Assembly: GCF_003945765.1 (NCBI RefSeq)
Contig: NZ_CP027712.1
Location: forward strand, 1,922,001-1,986,000
Length of the DNA stretch: 64,000 bases
Reading direction: 5' to 3'
From: Pseudomonas chlororaphis subsp. chlororaphis
GTDB taxonomy: Bacteria; Pseudomonadota; Gammaproteobacteria; Pseudomonadales; Pseudomonadaceae
Below are positions 21,039-34,207 of the stretch, piece by piece. The position numbers and the translations under genes were made by a program. The notes beneath the pieces are model-generated. The model was not told the DNA's origin. It saw nothing but the letters and a program-made list of their open reading frames with translations, and did no database searches. Numbering within the stretch: position 1 is the stretch's first letter; each line of letters begins with the position of its first letter.

Positions 21039-22664
21039 ATGAGCATCAGGAGTCTCAACATTGCACCGCGCGCGGGCCTGGGCTTCGGCCTGCTGGCGTT
21101 GATGGTGTTCGGCCTGGGGGCGTTCGCCCTGCTGCAGATGTCGAACATGCGCGCGCAGTCCGACGAGGTCGACAATAACTGGCTACCCAGTGTGATGTCG
21201 GTGGGCGAAATGAATCAGGACCTGCTGCGGGTCCGGGCGCTGACCATGCGCTTGCTGATCAACCGCAGCCCCCAGGCCCTGGCGCAGAACGAAAGCAAAC
21301 TCAATGAGATCAAGCGCGGCATGACGGTGGCCCAGGAGCGCTATAACGCGCTGATTGTGCTACCGGAAGAGCGTGTGCTGTTCGATCGCTACAAGGCCGC
21401 CGAGAAGCGCTACCTCGAGCATCAGAACCAGGTGATGGCGCTGTCGCAGCAGGGGCGGGTCGAGGATGCGGTTGCGGTGGTCAATGGCGAGATGAGCCAG
21501 CTGGCCGATGAGCTGGCGGGCACCCTCAATGAGCTGGTGGCCCTTAACCGGCACAACGCCAACCTGGCCACCGAGCTGGCCAGGGCGGTGTTCAGCAACG
21601 CCAAGGTCTGGGTGGTGGTGATGATCGTGGTGGCGGGCCTGATGACCATTGTCCTGGCCCTGTTGCTCACCCGCAGCATCGTGCTGCCGCTCGCGCAATC
21701 GTTGAACGTGGCCGAGGTGGTGGCCGGCGGCGACCTGACCGAGGACATTCGTATCAGCGGCAAGGATGAGCCGGCGCGCCTGCTGCAGGCGCTCAAGGCC
21801 ATGCAGCACAGCCTGCGGGAGACCATCCGGCGTATTTCCGAGTCCTCTAGCCAGCTGGCTTCCGCTTCGGAGGAACTCAGTTGCGTGACCGAGGATGCCA
21901 CCCGTGGCCTGCACCAGCAGAGCCAGGAAATCGAACAGGCGGCGACTGCGGTGAACCAGATGACCGCTGCGGTGGAGGAGGTGGCCAGCAATGCCGTGGC
22001 AACGTCCGAAGCCTCCCGCCAGTCCGACCTGATTGCCCAGCATGGGCGTGAGCAGGTGCGCCAGACGGTACAGTCCATCGAGTCCCTGGCCGACGACGTG
22101 ACTGCCAACGCCTCCCAGGTCGAAGAGCTGGCGCAGAAGGTGTATGGCATCAGCAAGGTGCTGGATGTGATTCGTTCGGTGGCCGAACAGACCAATCTGC
22201 TGGCCCTGAATGCCGCCATCGAGGCGGCGCGGGCCGGGGATGCCGGTCGCGGGTTCGCGGTGGTGGCGGACGAGGTGCGGGCGCTGGCGCATCGCACCCA
22301 GCAATCGACCCAGGAGATCGAGCAGATGATCGGCGGCATTCAGCTGGGCACCGAGCAGGCTGTCAGCTCCATGCAGCAGAGCAACAGTCGGGCCCGCTCG
22401 ACCCTGGAGCTGGCCAAGGCGGCGGGGGCGGCGCTGGAGGAAATCGCCGGAGCGATCACCCTGATCAACGAGCGCAACACGGTGATCGCCAGCGCCTCGG
22501 AGGAGCAGGCGGCGGTGGCCAGGGAGGTGGATCGCAACCTGATGAACATCCGCGACCTGGCCATGCAGACCTCGGCCGGGGCCAACCAGACCAGCGCCGC
22601 GAGCCAGGAGTTGTCACGGCTGGCGGTGGACCTGAACACCCTGGTGGCGCGTTTCTCGGTGTAA
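21039..22664 (+). CDS. methyl-accepting chemotaxis protein, 4HB sensor type
   Basis: A 541-residue chemoreceptor. Membrane segments at about 13-33 and 190-210 enclose a short (about 155-residue) four-helix-bundle periplasmic domain; a HAMP domain and the cytoplasmic signalling rod follow, with the tip [20 protein letters not shown]. Ligand unknown. It converges on fabB. A chemoreceptor next to fabB is also the PAO1 order (PA1608-PA1609) as I recall. Confidence 0.93.
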   Translation: MSIRSLNIAPRAGLGFGLLALMVFGLGAFALLQMSNMRAQSDEVDNNWLPSVMSVGEMNQDLLRVRALTMRLLINRSPQALAQNESKLNEIKRGMTVAQERYNALIVLPEERVLFDRYKAAEKRYLEHQNQVMALSQQGRVEDAVAVVNGEMSQLADELAGTLNELVALNRHNANLATELARAVFSNAKVWVVVMIVVAGLMTIVLALLLTRSIVLPLAQSLNVAEVVAGGDLTEDIRISGKDEPARLLQALKAMQHSLRETIRRISESSSQLASASEELSCVTEDATRGLHQQSQEIEQAATAVNQMTAAVEEVASNAVATSEASRQSDLIAQHGREQVRQTVQSIESLADDVTANASQVEELAQKVYGISKVLDVIRSVAEQTNLLALNAAIEAARAGDAGRGFAVVADEVRALAHRTQQSTQEIEQMIGGIQLGTEQAVSSMQQSNSRARSTLELAKAAGAALEEIAGAITLINERNTVIASASEEQAAVAREVDRNLMNIRDLAMQTSAGANQTSAASQELSRLAVDLNTLVARFSV

Positions 22665-22697
22665 GTGCTTTTGCGCGGGGGAAAACAGTCGCCCAAT

Positions 22698-22729
22698 AAA
22701 AAACGCCCCGAACCAGTCGGGGCGTTTTT
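22698..22729. terminator. bidirectional terminator between chemoreceptor and fabB
   Basis: AAAAAACGCCCCG pairs with CGGGGCGTTTTT around 22698-22729. A and T flanks on both sides fit use by both convergent genes. Confidence 0.9.
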
Positions 22730-22748
22730 CATGTGGCAAAGGCGGGGC

Positions 22749-23969
22749 TTACTTGCCCTGCCAGCGCTTCAGGACCAGGGTGGCGTTAGTGCCGCCGAAG
22801 CCGAAGCTGTTGCTCATCACGGTGTTGATGGTGGCGTCTTCGCGAGTCTTGGTCAGGATCGGCATGTCGGCCACTTCCGGATCCAGCTCGTCGATGTTGG
22901 CCGAACCTGCCATGAAGTTGCCTTCCATCATCAGCAGGCAGTAGATCGCTTCGTGAACGCCGGCGGCGCCCAGGGAGTGACCCGACAGGCTCTTGGTGGA
23001 GCTGATGGCTGGAGCCTTGTCGCCGAACACTTCACGCACGCCTTTCATTTCCGCGACGTCGCCGACCGGAGTCGAGGTGCCGTGGGTATTCAGGTAGTCG
23101 ATCGGTGCGTCGACAGTGGACATGGCCATCTGCATGCAACGGATTGCACCTTCGCCGCTTGGCGCCACCATGTCGTAGCCGTCGGACGTCGCGCCGTAGC
23201 CAACGATTTCGGCGTAGATCTTCGCGCCACGGGCCAGAGCGTGTTCCAGCTCCTCGACCACCACCATGCCGCCACCGCCGGCGATGACGAAGCCGTCACG
23301 GTCGGCATCGTAGGCGCGGGAGGCTTGTTCCGGGGTGTCATTGCGTTTGCTGGACAGGGCGCCCATGGCGTCGAACAGGAACGACTGGCTCCAGTGTTCT
23401 TCTTCACCGCCGCCGGCGAACACGATGTCCTGTTTGCCCATCTGGATCTGTTCCATGGCGGTACCGATGCAGTGAGCACTGGTGGCGCAGGCGGAAGCGA
23501 TGGAGTAGTTCAGGCCCTTGATCTTGAACGGAGTGGCCAGGCATGCGGAAACGGTGCTGCTCATGGTCCGCGTCACGCGGTATGGGCCGACGCGCTTGAC
23601 GCCTTTCTCGCGCAGGATATCCAGCGCTTCCATCTGGTTCAGGGTAGAGGCGCCGCCGGAGCCGGCGATCAGGCCGGTACGCGGGTTGGAAATCTGCTCT
23701 TCGGTCAGGCCGGAGTCGGCGATGGCGTCTTTCATGGCCAGGTAGGCGTAAGCCGCCGCGTGGCCGACGAAGCGATAGATCTTGCGATCGATCAGCTCTT
23801 CGAGATTGAGGTCAATGGAGCCGGAAACCTGGCTACGCAGACCCATTTCGGCATATTCCGGGTTGAAGCGGATGCCAGGGCGACTTGCACGCAGGTTAGC
23901 GGAGACGGTCTCTTTGTCATTGCCCAGGCACGAAACGATGCCCAGACCAGTGATAACGACGCGGCGCAT
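22749..23969 (-). CDS. fabB: 3-oxoacyl-ACP synthase I
   Basis: Condensing enzyme needed for elongating unsaturated fatty acids. The 406-residue protein starts [16 protein letters not shown]; the catalytic cysteine lies in [13 protein letters not shown] (about residue 163) and the two histidines in NTHGTSTP and [11 protein letters not shown]. It follows fabA after 11 bases, forming the fabAB operon. This pair is the anaerobic unsaturated fatty acid pathway of gammaproteobacteria. Confidence 0.97.
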   Translation of the reverse strand: MRRVVITGLGIVSCLGNDKETVSANLRASRPGIRFNPEYAEMGLRSQVSGSIDLNLEELIDRKIYRFVGHAAAYAYLAMKDAIADSGLTEEQISNPRTGLIAGSGGASTLNQMEALDILREKGVKRVGPYRVTRTMSSTVSACLATPFKIKGLNYSIASACATSAHCIGTAMEQIQMGKQDIVFAGGGEEEHWSQSFLFDAMGALSSKRNDTPEQASRAYDADRDGFVIAGGGGMVVVEELEHALARGAKIYAEIVGYGATSDGYDMVAPSGEGAIRCMQMAMSTVDAPIDYLNTHGTSTPVGDVAEMKGVREVFGDKAPAISSTKSLSGHSLGAAGVHEAIYCLLMMEGNFMAGSANIDELDPEVADMPILTKTREDATINTVMSNSFGFGGTNATLVLKRWQGK

Positions 23970-23980
23970 GCGGATAACCC

Positions 23981-24496
23981 TTAGAAGTTGTCAGTGGAGG
24001 TGAAAACGCCGACCCGGAGGCCTTCGGCGGTGTAGATTTCGCGGCCGTCGACGCTGACCGAACCATCGGCGATGGCCATGTTCAGCTTGCCCTTGAGGAC
24101 GCGCTTGATATGAATGTTATAGGTGACTTTCTTGGCGGTCGGCAGCACCTGGCCAAAGAACTTCACTTCGCCCGAGCCCAGGGCGCGACCGCGGCCCGGC
24201 AGGCCTTGCCAGCCCAGGAAGAAACCGACCAGTTGCCACATGGCGTCAAGGCCCAGGCAGCCCGGCATCACCGGATCGCCTTCGAAGTGGCAGGCGAAGA
24301 ACCACAGGTCAGGGGTGATATCCAGCTCGGCGACCAATTCACCTTTGCCGTACTTGCCGCCCTCTTGGCTGATATGAGTGATGCGATCCACCATCAGCAT
24401 GTTCGGGGCGGGCAGTTGCGCGTTACCTGGGCCGAACAGCTCACCGCGACTGCAGCGCAGCAGATCTTCCCGAGTAAAGGCGTTTTGTTTGGTCAT
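23981..24496 (-). CDS. fabA: 3-hydroxydecanoyl-ACP dehydratase/isomerase
   Basis: Introduces the cis double bond at the C10 stage of fatty acid synthesis. The 171-residue length is exact for the family, and the catalytic residues are visible: H70 in [14 protein letters not shown] and D84 in [17 protein letters not shown] ribosome site precedes the ATG at 24496. First gene of fabAB; a promoter and candidate repressor site lie upstream (24631-24658). Confidence 0.97.
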   Translation of the reverse strand: MTKQNAFTREDLLRCSRGELFGPGNAQLPAPNMLMVDRITHISQEGGKYGKGELVAELDITPDLWFFACHFEGDPVMPGCLGLDAMWQLVGFFLGWQGLPGRGRALGSGEVKFFGQVLPTAKKVTYNIHIKRVLKGKLNMAIADGSVSVDGREIYTAEGLRVGVFTSTDNF

Positions 24497-24630
24497 GCGA
24501 GCTCCTCAATAGTCCCATGCGGCAGGGTGGGGCAAATCTTCCCGGCCGATCGAAGCGTTCATGCCTCGAGCCGGCAGCCTACTCATAGACTATTGCGTTG
24601 TGGTGAAAGTCACAGCACAAGGGACATGAA

Positions 24631-24658
24631 TGTACACTTGTGCACTGAAATTATTATA
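24631..24658 (-). promoter_or_regulatory. candidate fabAB promoter -10 with a DesT-like operator
   Basis: On the minus strand TATAAT (24653-24658) is followed within nine bases by a 14-bp imperfect dyad TGCACAAGTGTACA (24631-24644). Its core ACAAGTG resembles the DesT site I recall (GTGAACGCTTGTTGAC), and DesT is known to act on fabAB in P. aeruginosa. No good -35 box is seen, and the TATAAT also lies in the tail of the upstream terminator, so both calls are tentative. Confidence 0.45.
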
Positions 24659-24680
24659 CAGGCCCTGTGAGGGGCCTGTT
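24658..24680 (-). terminator. terminator of the receptor/kinase operon
   Basis: ACAGGCCC (24658-24665) pairs with GGGCCTGT (24672-24679). Reading on the minus strand, the stem is followed by ATAATAATTT. It lies 65 bases after the hybrid kinase stop. Confidence 0.6.
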
Positions 24681-24744
24681 CGGGTGCCTAAGACTGCCGC
24701 ACTTTCGCCCGCCACGCCAGTCGCAGATGGTCGATAAGTGGCCG

Positions 24745-26642
<1,898 letters not shown>

Positions 26643-26646
<4 letters not shown>

Positions 26647-27572
26647 GGGCGTTTTTCTCCTTCGGCCAGCTGGGTCGCCACCGATTGCTCGTCAATCGGT
26701 TCGACACCCAGGGAGCGTGCCACTTGCGGGTTGCTCAACACCTTGAACGGTTGTGGATACAGGGTACGCGGCCAGTGGGTCGTGGGCCGGTCCAGCAAAT
26801 CGTCGAGCACCTGCAGCCAGTCTTCCTGGTCGCTGTAGGTGCTGGCCAGGCTGCCGGCCTTGACGAAGCCGGCATTGGGGCCGATCAGCGCCAGTTGCCG
26901 GGCATAGCTGCTCAATAACAGGTTCTTCGCGGTTTTCGGGTTGTACAGCTGCGGATCGTCCAGCCCCAGCAGGACGTCGCTGCTTTTCAGCAGGCTTTGC
27001 AGCGGACGGCTGTCATTGGTGTCGTCCCAGCGTTCGGCGACGATTTCCAGCCCCAGGGGATGGGCGGCCTGGTGCAGCTCCTTGAGCAGGAATTCGCTGT
27101 CGACGCCGTAGAGCACGCCGATCCGCCGGGCCTGGGGCAGAATCTTGCGGATCAGCCGCAATTGCCGAGCCAGCGGCGGGTCGCTCCATAACAGGCTCAG
27201 CCGGGGCGAAGACGTTGCCCCCAGGCGCTGCTGAGCCTGAATCCGGCCGATGCGCAACACCAGCGTGGCCGGGCCCTGGGCCTCCTGCTGGCGCCATTCG
27301 AGGCTGGCCGGGTCGAGCAGGATCAGCCGGGTGCCCGCTGGCAATTGACCGGGGGCAGGCAGGTTGGCCAGGGGCTCGAAGCGCACGTCGTCCTGTGGCC
27401 GCTGTTGCGCCAGTGCCTGGGCAAAGGCCTGCACGCCGGCGCTGTCTTCGGCGCCGGTCAGCAACACCTGTGCCGCCCATGCGGGGAGTGCACCCCAGAG
27501 GCAACAGAACAGCAGCAGGCGAACCCGGAATCGGTTCAAGGCAGGCGTCATCCCTGACTGACGGTGGCTCAT
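26643..27572 (-). CDS. periplasmic ABC-type substrate-binding-like protein
   Basis: A 309-residue exported protein (hydrophobic signal near residues 17-33, ending PAWAA). Segments such as ARRIGVLYGVDSEF and SDVLLGLDDPQLYNPKTAKNLL suggest the ABC_sub_bind fold (periplasmic binding protein related to LacI-type sensors). No permease or ATPase genes are near, so it probably feeds ligand or ligand state to the coupled kinase downstream rather than to a transporter. The ATG at 27572 lies one base after the receptor stop; a second ATG at 27551 is possible. Confidence 0.7.
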
Positions 27573-27573
27573 G

Positions 27574-29697
27574 CTAGAACGTCAACTCCGCACTGAAGTA
27601 GAGGACGTGGTGCGAGTCATAGTTGTTGTCGACAAAGGTAGTGGGCTCGTCGTCGAGCCGTTGCTGGAGCACGCCGGCCAGCTCCAGGCTGCCCTTGCCC
27701 AAGGGGATACGCTTGGCGACGCGGGTATCGACCCGTTCGAAGCGATACCCGTTGAGCGCGCTGGAACCATAGTAGAAGAGCGCGCTGGACCAGCCCTGGC
27801 CCCAGTCGCGCAACCAGCCCGCCGAGCCGCTGTGGCGCGCGGTCAATTGCTCGTCCAGCGGGTTGCTGGCCTCGGCGTCGACATAGGCGTACGTCAGGCG
27901 CAGCCGGTCCGCCGGGTTCAGGCGCCAGTCCAGCTGGGTTTCAGTGCCGGCGAAGCGTGAGCTGTTGCTGTTACTGGCGATGTATTGGTTGTTGCGCAGC
28001 GGCTCGCTGATCATCCCGCTGATTTCGTCGTAGAACAGCTTCACATCGAGGTTCAGCCCGAGATCGGCGAAAAAGCCGTTGTAGCCCAGTTCCCGTGAAC
28101 GCATGCGTTCCTGGTCGAGGTTGCCCGGGCCGCGGGTCTTGACGAAGTACTGGGCGCTGGGCTGGCCGTAGGCGGTCGGGCTCAGCTTGGTGACCCGGTA
28201 GCTCCAGTTGACGTTGTTCTCGAACATGTCCGGCGAGCGGATTGCTTCCGAATACACCGCCCGCAGGCCGTGGCGCGGGTTGATCAGGTAGTTGACCGCC
28301 ACCCGCGGGGTCAGCGAGCTGCCGCTCAGTTGCGAGTCCTCGAACATGGCGCCGCCCTGCAACAGCCAGTGTTCGGTGGCGCGCCATTCCAGCTGGCCGA
28401 AGGCGCGCCAGGTGCTGTCGTCGAGGGTGCCGTTGAAATAGGTTTGCGAGTCGGCGCGGTCGTAGCGATAGTTCAGGCCGCTGACCAGGCGCACGCCATC
28501 GGACAGGCTCAGGGTGTCCTGCAGTTCGAGGTCGTAGCGCGATTCGCGGGCGCTCTGGTCGATATCCCCGCAGACCGTGCGCTTGGCGCCGTCCTTCCAT
28601 TGCGTCAGCACCTGGTTCGCCAGGGCCTGTTCGGCCGCGGTGCCTGGAGGGGCGCCGGAGCCGGTGAAATTGTCCATGTGCCGGGCCAGCAGTTCGGCGT
28701 AGTTCGGGTTGAGCTGCCAGAGGCGGGTCAGTTCCGGGCTGAACGACACTTCGGCGTCACAGGCGCGCCAGTTCTGCTGGCGGTCCCAGTGCTGGGCCGA
28801 GCCTTGTATATAAAGGCTGTGCTCCGGGTTGATGTCCAGGTTCCAGCGCAGCGAGCCGGCATAGTCCTTGGCAATCACGTCGGAGTTGTAGCCGGCCGAG
28901 GTGATACCGGAGAACACCGGGCGGTAGGTATAGGGGCGCTGGTTGCTGCCTTCCTTGGCGCTGAGCTGCCAGTCGATGCTCTGCTGCTCATTGAGCATCT
29001 GGCTGACCGACAGGCTGAAGCGGTTCAAGCGCCGGCTGTCGCGGTAGTCGGCGCCGTTGCGATCGCTGTCGAAGCCGTCGTCCTCCTGCCCGGACAGCGA
29101 CAGGCGCAGGTCGCCGCTGTCCCAGCCGGTGCCCTGGCTGGCGTACCAGTCGCTGATGCCGCGCTGGCCGCGGGTGACCTTGATCCGCGTGCCGTGGCTG
29201 TTGGCGGGCGAGCGGGTGATGATGTTGATCACCGCCATCAGCGCGTTGGCGCCGTAACTGACGGTATTGGGGCCGCGGAACACCTCGATGCGCTCGATGT
29301 CCTCCATGGCCACCGGAATGTCGCTCCAGTCCACGGTGGCCAGGCCTGCCCGGTACACCGAGCGCCCATCGATCAGCACCTGCATGCGGCGCGCTTCGCT
29401 GGCATTGGTGCCGTGATAGTTCACCGCGGCTTGGTTGCCGCTGATATTGCCGACCATCATCCCCGGCACCAGGCGCAGCAGCTCGCTGATATCGCGGGCG
29501 CCGCTGGCGTTGATCAGTTCGCTGTCGAGCACGGTCATGCTGCCGGGCACGGCCGCGGGGGATTGTTTCAGACGGGTGGCGGTGAGGATTTCCGGCAGCG
29601 GCTGGCTGTCCAGGAACAGATCGTCGGCCAGCACCGGGGTGCTGCAAAGCAGCGCCAGCAACAGGGATGGGCGGGAGAGGGGAGGGCCAGGATACAC
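27574..29697 (-). CDS. TonB-dependent outer-membrane receptor
   Basis: A 707-residue receptor with signal peptide (LLLALLCSTPVLA), an N-terminal plug domain (about 35-160: VLDSELINASGARDISELLRLVP, IERIEVFRGP, ANALMAVINIIT) and a 22-strand barrel ending HHVLYFSAELTF with terminal Phe. No iron-siderophore or cobalamin genes are adjacent. It uses a GTG start at 29697 after AAGG. Gene order receptor, binding protein, hybrid kinase, all touching or overlapping, suggests import and sensing of one ligand. Ligand unknown; BtuB-like size leaves vitamins open. Confidence 0.88.
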   Translation of the reverse strand: MYPGPPLSRPSLLLALLCSTPVLADDLFLDSQPLPEILTATRLKQSPAAVPGSMTVLDSELINASGARDISELLRLVPGMMVGNISGNQAAVNYHGTNASEARRMQVLIDGRSVYRAGLATVDWSDIPVAMEDIERIEVFRGPNTVSYGANALMAVINIITRSPANSHGTRIKVTRGQRGISDWYASQGTGWDSGDLRLSLSGQEDDGFDSDRNGADYRDSRRLNRFSLSVSQMLNEQQSIDWQLSAKEGSNQRPYTYRPVFSGITSAGYNSDVIAKDYAGSLRWNLDINPEHSLYIQGSAQHWDRQQNWRACDAEVSFSPELTRLWQLNPNYAELLARHMDNFTGSGAPPGTAAEQALANQVLTQWKDGAKRTVCGDIDQSARESRYDLELQDTLSLSDGVRLVSGLNYRYDRADSQTYFNGTLDDSTWRAFGQLEWRATEHWLLQGGAMFEDSQLSGSSLTPRVAVNYLINPRHGLRAVYSEAIRSPDMFENNVNWSYRVTKLSPTAYGQPSAQYFVKTRGPGNLDQERMRSRELGYNGFFADLGLNLDVKLFYDEISGMISEPLRNNQYIASNSNSSRFAGTETQLDWRLNPADRLRLTYAYVDAEASNPLDEQLTARHSGSAGWLRDWGQGWSSALFYYGSSALNGYRFERVDTRVAKRIPLGKGSLELAGVLQQRLDDEPTTFVDNNYDSHHVLYFSAELTF

Positions 29698-29891
29698 GGC
29701 ACAGCCTTGATAACGAGTAATTGCCGCGCATGTTAACCGAGATGACCGGGTTTTCCAGTCGATAACCCCGACATTCCCCGTCCTAATCGGTGTTTTCCCG
29801 GCATTTGTGCCTAATTGTTCACAGGGCTGGCCGCCGCAGGGGCGCCCCGTATAATGCCGCCATCGCCACTGTATGGATTGATGGATTGCAT

Positions 29892-30917
29892 ATGACTGAA
29901 CAGCGCCCTATCGCGGTCCTGGGAGGCGGAAGCTTTGGTACCGCCGTGGCCAATCTGCTGGCCGAGAACGGTCATCGGGTGCGGCAGTGGATGCGTGACC
30001 CGGAGCAGGCGGAGGCCATTCGCATTCATCGCGAAAATCCGCGTTACCTCAAAGGCATCAAGATTCATCCGGCGGTGGAGCCGGTGACCGATCTGTTGGC
30101 CACCCTGAACGACAGTGACCTGTGTTTTGTCGCCTTGCCCTCCAGCGCCCTGCGCTCGGTGCTGGCGCCCCATGCGCAGTTGCTCGCCGGCAAGCTGCTG
30201 GTCAGCCTGACCAAGGGCATCGAGGCGCAGACCTTCAAGCTGATGAGCGAAATCCTCGAAGACATCGCCCCGCAAGCGCGGATCGGCGTGCTGTCCGGGC
30301 CGAACCTGGCCCGTGAAGTGGCCGAACACGCCTTGACCGCCACCGTGGTCGCCAGCGAAGACGAAGAACTCTGCCAGCGTGTGCAGGCGGCCCTGCATGG
30401 CCGGACCTTCCGCGTCTATGCCAGCGCCGACCGCTTCGGCGTCGAGCTGGGCGGGGCGTTGAAGAATGTCTACGCGATCATTGCCGGCATGGCTGTGGCC
30501 TTGGGCATGGGGGAAAACACCAAGAGCATGCTGATTACCCGGGCGCTGGCGGAAATGACCCGTTTCGCCGTCAGCCAGGGCGCCAACCCGATGACCTTCC
30601 TTGGTCTGGCAGGGGTTGGCGATTTGATCGTCACCTGCTCGTCGCCCAAGAGCCGCAACTACCAGGTCGGTTTCGCCCTGGGCGAAGGCCTGAGCCTGGA
30701 AGAGGCGGTGGACCGGCTCGGCGAGGTGGCCGAAGGCGTGAATACCCTCAAGGTGCTCAAGGTCAAGGCACAGGAAGTGGGCGTATATATGCCGCTGGTG
30801 GCTGGATTACATGCCATCCTGTTTGAAGGTCGCACGCTGAACCAGGTCATCGAGCTGCTGATGCGTGGCGAGCCGAAAACCGATGTCGACTTTATCTCCC
30901 CCAGTGGTTTCAACTGA
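29892..30917 (+). CDS. gpsA: glycerol-3-phosphate dehydrogenase [NAD(P)+]
   Basis: Makes sn-glycerol 3-phosphate from dihydroxyacetone phosphate for phospholipid synthesis. The 341-residue protein has the N-terminal dinucleotide motif [18 protein letters not shown] and the catalytic-domain stretch [12 protein letters not shown] containing the active-site lysine. The ATG at 29892 gives the family N-terminus; an upstream frame extension is untranslated leader containing a TATAAT (29850-29855) that may be the -10 box. It diverges from the receptor operon and is followed after 18 bases by the DUF4389 gene. Confidence 0.96.
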   Translation: MTEQRPIAVLGGGSFGTAVANLLAENGHRVRQWMRDPEQAEAIRIHRENPRYLKGIKIHPAVEPVTDLLATLNDSDLCFVALPSSALRSVLAPHAQLLAGKLLVSLTKGIEAQTFKLMSEILEDIAPQARIGVLSGPNLAREVAEHALTATVVASEDEELCQRVQAALHGRTFRVYASADRFGVELGGALKNVYAIIAGMAVALGMGENTKSMLITRALAEMTRFAVSQGANPMTFLGLAGVGDLIVTCSSPKSRNYQVGFALGEGLSLEEAVDRLGEVAEGVNTLKVLKVKAQEVGVYMPLVAGLHAILFEGRTLNQVIELLMRGEPKTDVDFISPSGFN

Positions 30918-30935
30918 GCAGGACAGGAGCGAGAC

Positions 30936-31283
30936 ATGAACGATACGAATTCCGAAGCCAAGTACGAATCCATCCTGCTGCGTGTGCTGTGGATGCTGGT
31001 GTTCGTGCTGGTCTGGCAAGTGGCGCAATTCATCCTCGGTGCGCTGGTGCTGGTGCAGTTGATCTACCGGCTGATCTACGGCTCGCCAAGTGCCAGCCTG
31101 ATGAACTTCGGCGACAGCCTGAGCCAGTTCCTGGCGCAGATCGGTCGCTTCGGCAGTTTCCACACCGACCAGAAGCCTTGGCCGTTTGCCGACTGGCCGG
31201 CCCCGCGGGCCCCTGAAGGTGAAGCGCCGCATGTGGTGCCACCGGCGCCCCATCCGGTGCGTGACGAGGAGCCCAAGCTGTGA
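30936..31283 (+). CDS. DUF4389 family membrane protein
   Basis: A 115-residue protein with one long or two short membrane helices (about 15-46), the motif RLIYGSPSASLMNFGDSLSQFLAQIGRF of DUF4389, and a Pro-rich cytosolic tail. Function unknown. It follows gpsA closely and overlaps sixA by 4 bases (GTGA), so the three look cotranscribed. Confidence 0.82.
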   Translation: MNDTNSEAKYESILLRVLWMLVFVLVWQVAQFILGALVLVQLIYRLIYGSPSASLMNFGDSLSQFLAQIGRFGSFHTDQKPWPFADWPAPRAPEGEAPHVVPPAPHPVRDEEPKL

Positions 31284-31729
31284 AGCTCTGGGTGTTGCGT
31301 CACGGTGAAGCCGAGCCTCATGCGCGCAGCGACGCCGAGCGCAACCTGACTGAGCATGGTCGCGAGGAGGCGCTGCGCAGCGCCGCGCACCTGATCGGCC
31401 AGCCGCTCAGCGCGATCATCGCCAGCCCTTATGCGCGGGCGCAGCAGACGGCGAGGCTGGTGCGCGAAGCCCTGGGCTTCGAAGCGGACATCCGCACCGT
31501 GTCCTGGCTGACGCCGGACAACAACCCGCTGTCGGTGGTCGCCCAGCTCGACTCGGCGGACAACGTGCTGCTGGTCAGCCACCAGCCGCTGGTGGGCAAC
31601 CTGATCGGCTTTCTGCAGCACGGTCATCTGCGCAATCCCCAGCCGATGCACACCGCGGGCCTGGCGGAACTCGAAGGCGACTGGCCGCTGGCCGGCCTGA
31701 TGACCCTCAACAGCATCAGGAATCCCTGA
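31280..31729 (+). CDS. sixA: phosphohistidine phosphatase SixA
   Basis: A 149-residue histidine phosphatase-superfamily protein with the RHG motif (LRHGEAEPHA) at the N-terminus, SPYARAQQTA and the second histidine in LVSHQPLVG. SixA dephosphorylates phosphohistidine in Hpt domains or phosphotransferase-system proteins in E. coli. It starts with GTG inside the end of the DUF4389 gene. Confidence 0.88.
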   Translation: MKLWVLRHGEAEPHARSDAERNLTEHGREEALRSAAHLIGQPLSAIIASPYARAQQTARLVREALGFEADIRTVSWLTPDNNPLSVVAQLDSADNVLLVSHQPLVGNLIGFLQHGHLRNPQPMHTAGLAELEGDWPLAGLMTLNSIRNP

Positions 31730-31740
31730 GCCCCTGAGCT

Positions 31741-31827
31741 GTAGGAGCGAGGCTTGCCCGCGAAGGAAGCGGCGTGGACTGTCTGAAGCAGCGCGTTCCT
31801 CTTATCGCGGGCAAGCCTCGCTCCTAC
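31741..31827. repeat. paired REP element (23-bp perfect inverted repeat)
   Basis: A perfect 23-bp inverted repeat (31741-31763 with 31805-31827) built on the words GTAGGAGCGAGG and GCCCGCGA, typical of pseudomonad REP doublets mobilised by REP-associated transposases. It sits just after sixA. The 41-base centre has no conserved feature. Confidence 0.9.
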
Positions 31828-31951
31828 CACGATCTGTTCTTTTCGCTACATTTCTTAACTTGCAGCGTTCCTTTGTGCGTGGAATAGTCGCCCGAGCAAG
31901 TGCTTGGTTGGCTAGCCTCACGATCAGAACAAAAACAAAGGAGCGAGTCGC

Positions 31952-33619
<1,668 letters not shown>

Positions 33620-33649
33620 GCGCGGATAACCACCCTAAAGGATGCAGTG

Positions 33650-34093
33650 ATGAGCCTATGGCGTACCACCCCGAACATCGAGCAACTGAACGCGATCCAG
33701 AAAAACACCATCGGTGAGGTGCTGGACATCCGCTTCGAGTCCTTCGACGACGAATCCTTGACCGCCAGCATGGTGGTCGACCATCGCACCCATCAACCCT
33801 ATGGCCTGCTGCACGGCGGCGCCTCGGTGGTGCTGGCGGAAACGGTCGGCTCCATGGCCAGCTACCTGTGCATCGACGCCAGCAAGTTCTACTGCGTGGG
33901 CCTGGAGATCAATGCCAACCATCTGCGCGGCCTGCGCTCCGGCCGGGTGACAGCGGTGGCCAGGGCGATTCATATCGGGCGTACCACCCATGTCTGGGAT
34001 ATTCGCCTCTGCAGCGACGAAGGCAAGGCCAGCTGCGTATCGCGCCTGACCATGGCCGTGGTGCCCCTGGGGCAGACGCCGCCGGCACGTTGA
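33650..34093 (+). CDS. hotdog thioesterase (PaaI/EntH-like)
   Basis: A 147-residue hotdog protein: QPYGLLHGGASVVLAETVGSMA is the active-site loop with the catalytic Glu in LAETVGS, as in the 1,4-dihydroxy-2-naphthoyl-CoA/EntH type. The ATG at 33650 sits at better spacing from AAAGGA than the GTG at 33647. Pairing with the adjacent acyl-CoA ligase suggests control of a specific acyl-CoA pool. Confidence 0.85.
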   Translation: MSLWRTTPNIEQLNAIQKNTIGEVLDIRFESFDDESLTASMVVDHRTHQPYGLLHGGASVVLAETVGSMASYLCIDASKFYCVGLEINANHLRGLRSGRVTAVARAIHIGRTTHVWDIRLCSDEGKASCVSRLTMAVVPLGQTPPAR

Positions 34094-34207
34094 GTGGCAC
34101 CCATAGGCTGAAGCGGAGTGTCATCATTCTTGACCGTTACTGTCATTGCCGCCGGGTAATGGCATGCGGACAATCAGCCATCGTTTTTTGTTCATGAGTT
34201 AGCCGGT

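Noticed and set aside
28270..29736. A 488-codon plus-strand frame antisense to the TonB receptor
   Set aside because: Mirror frame of a real receptor, no motif.
29698..29891. Possible cobalamin riboswitch in front of the BtuB-sized receptor
   Set aside because: No B12 box or typical length of leader; only about 190 bases and no conserved riboswitch sequence seen.
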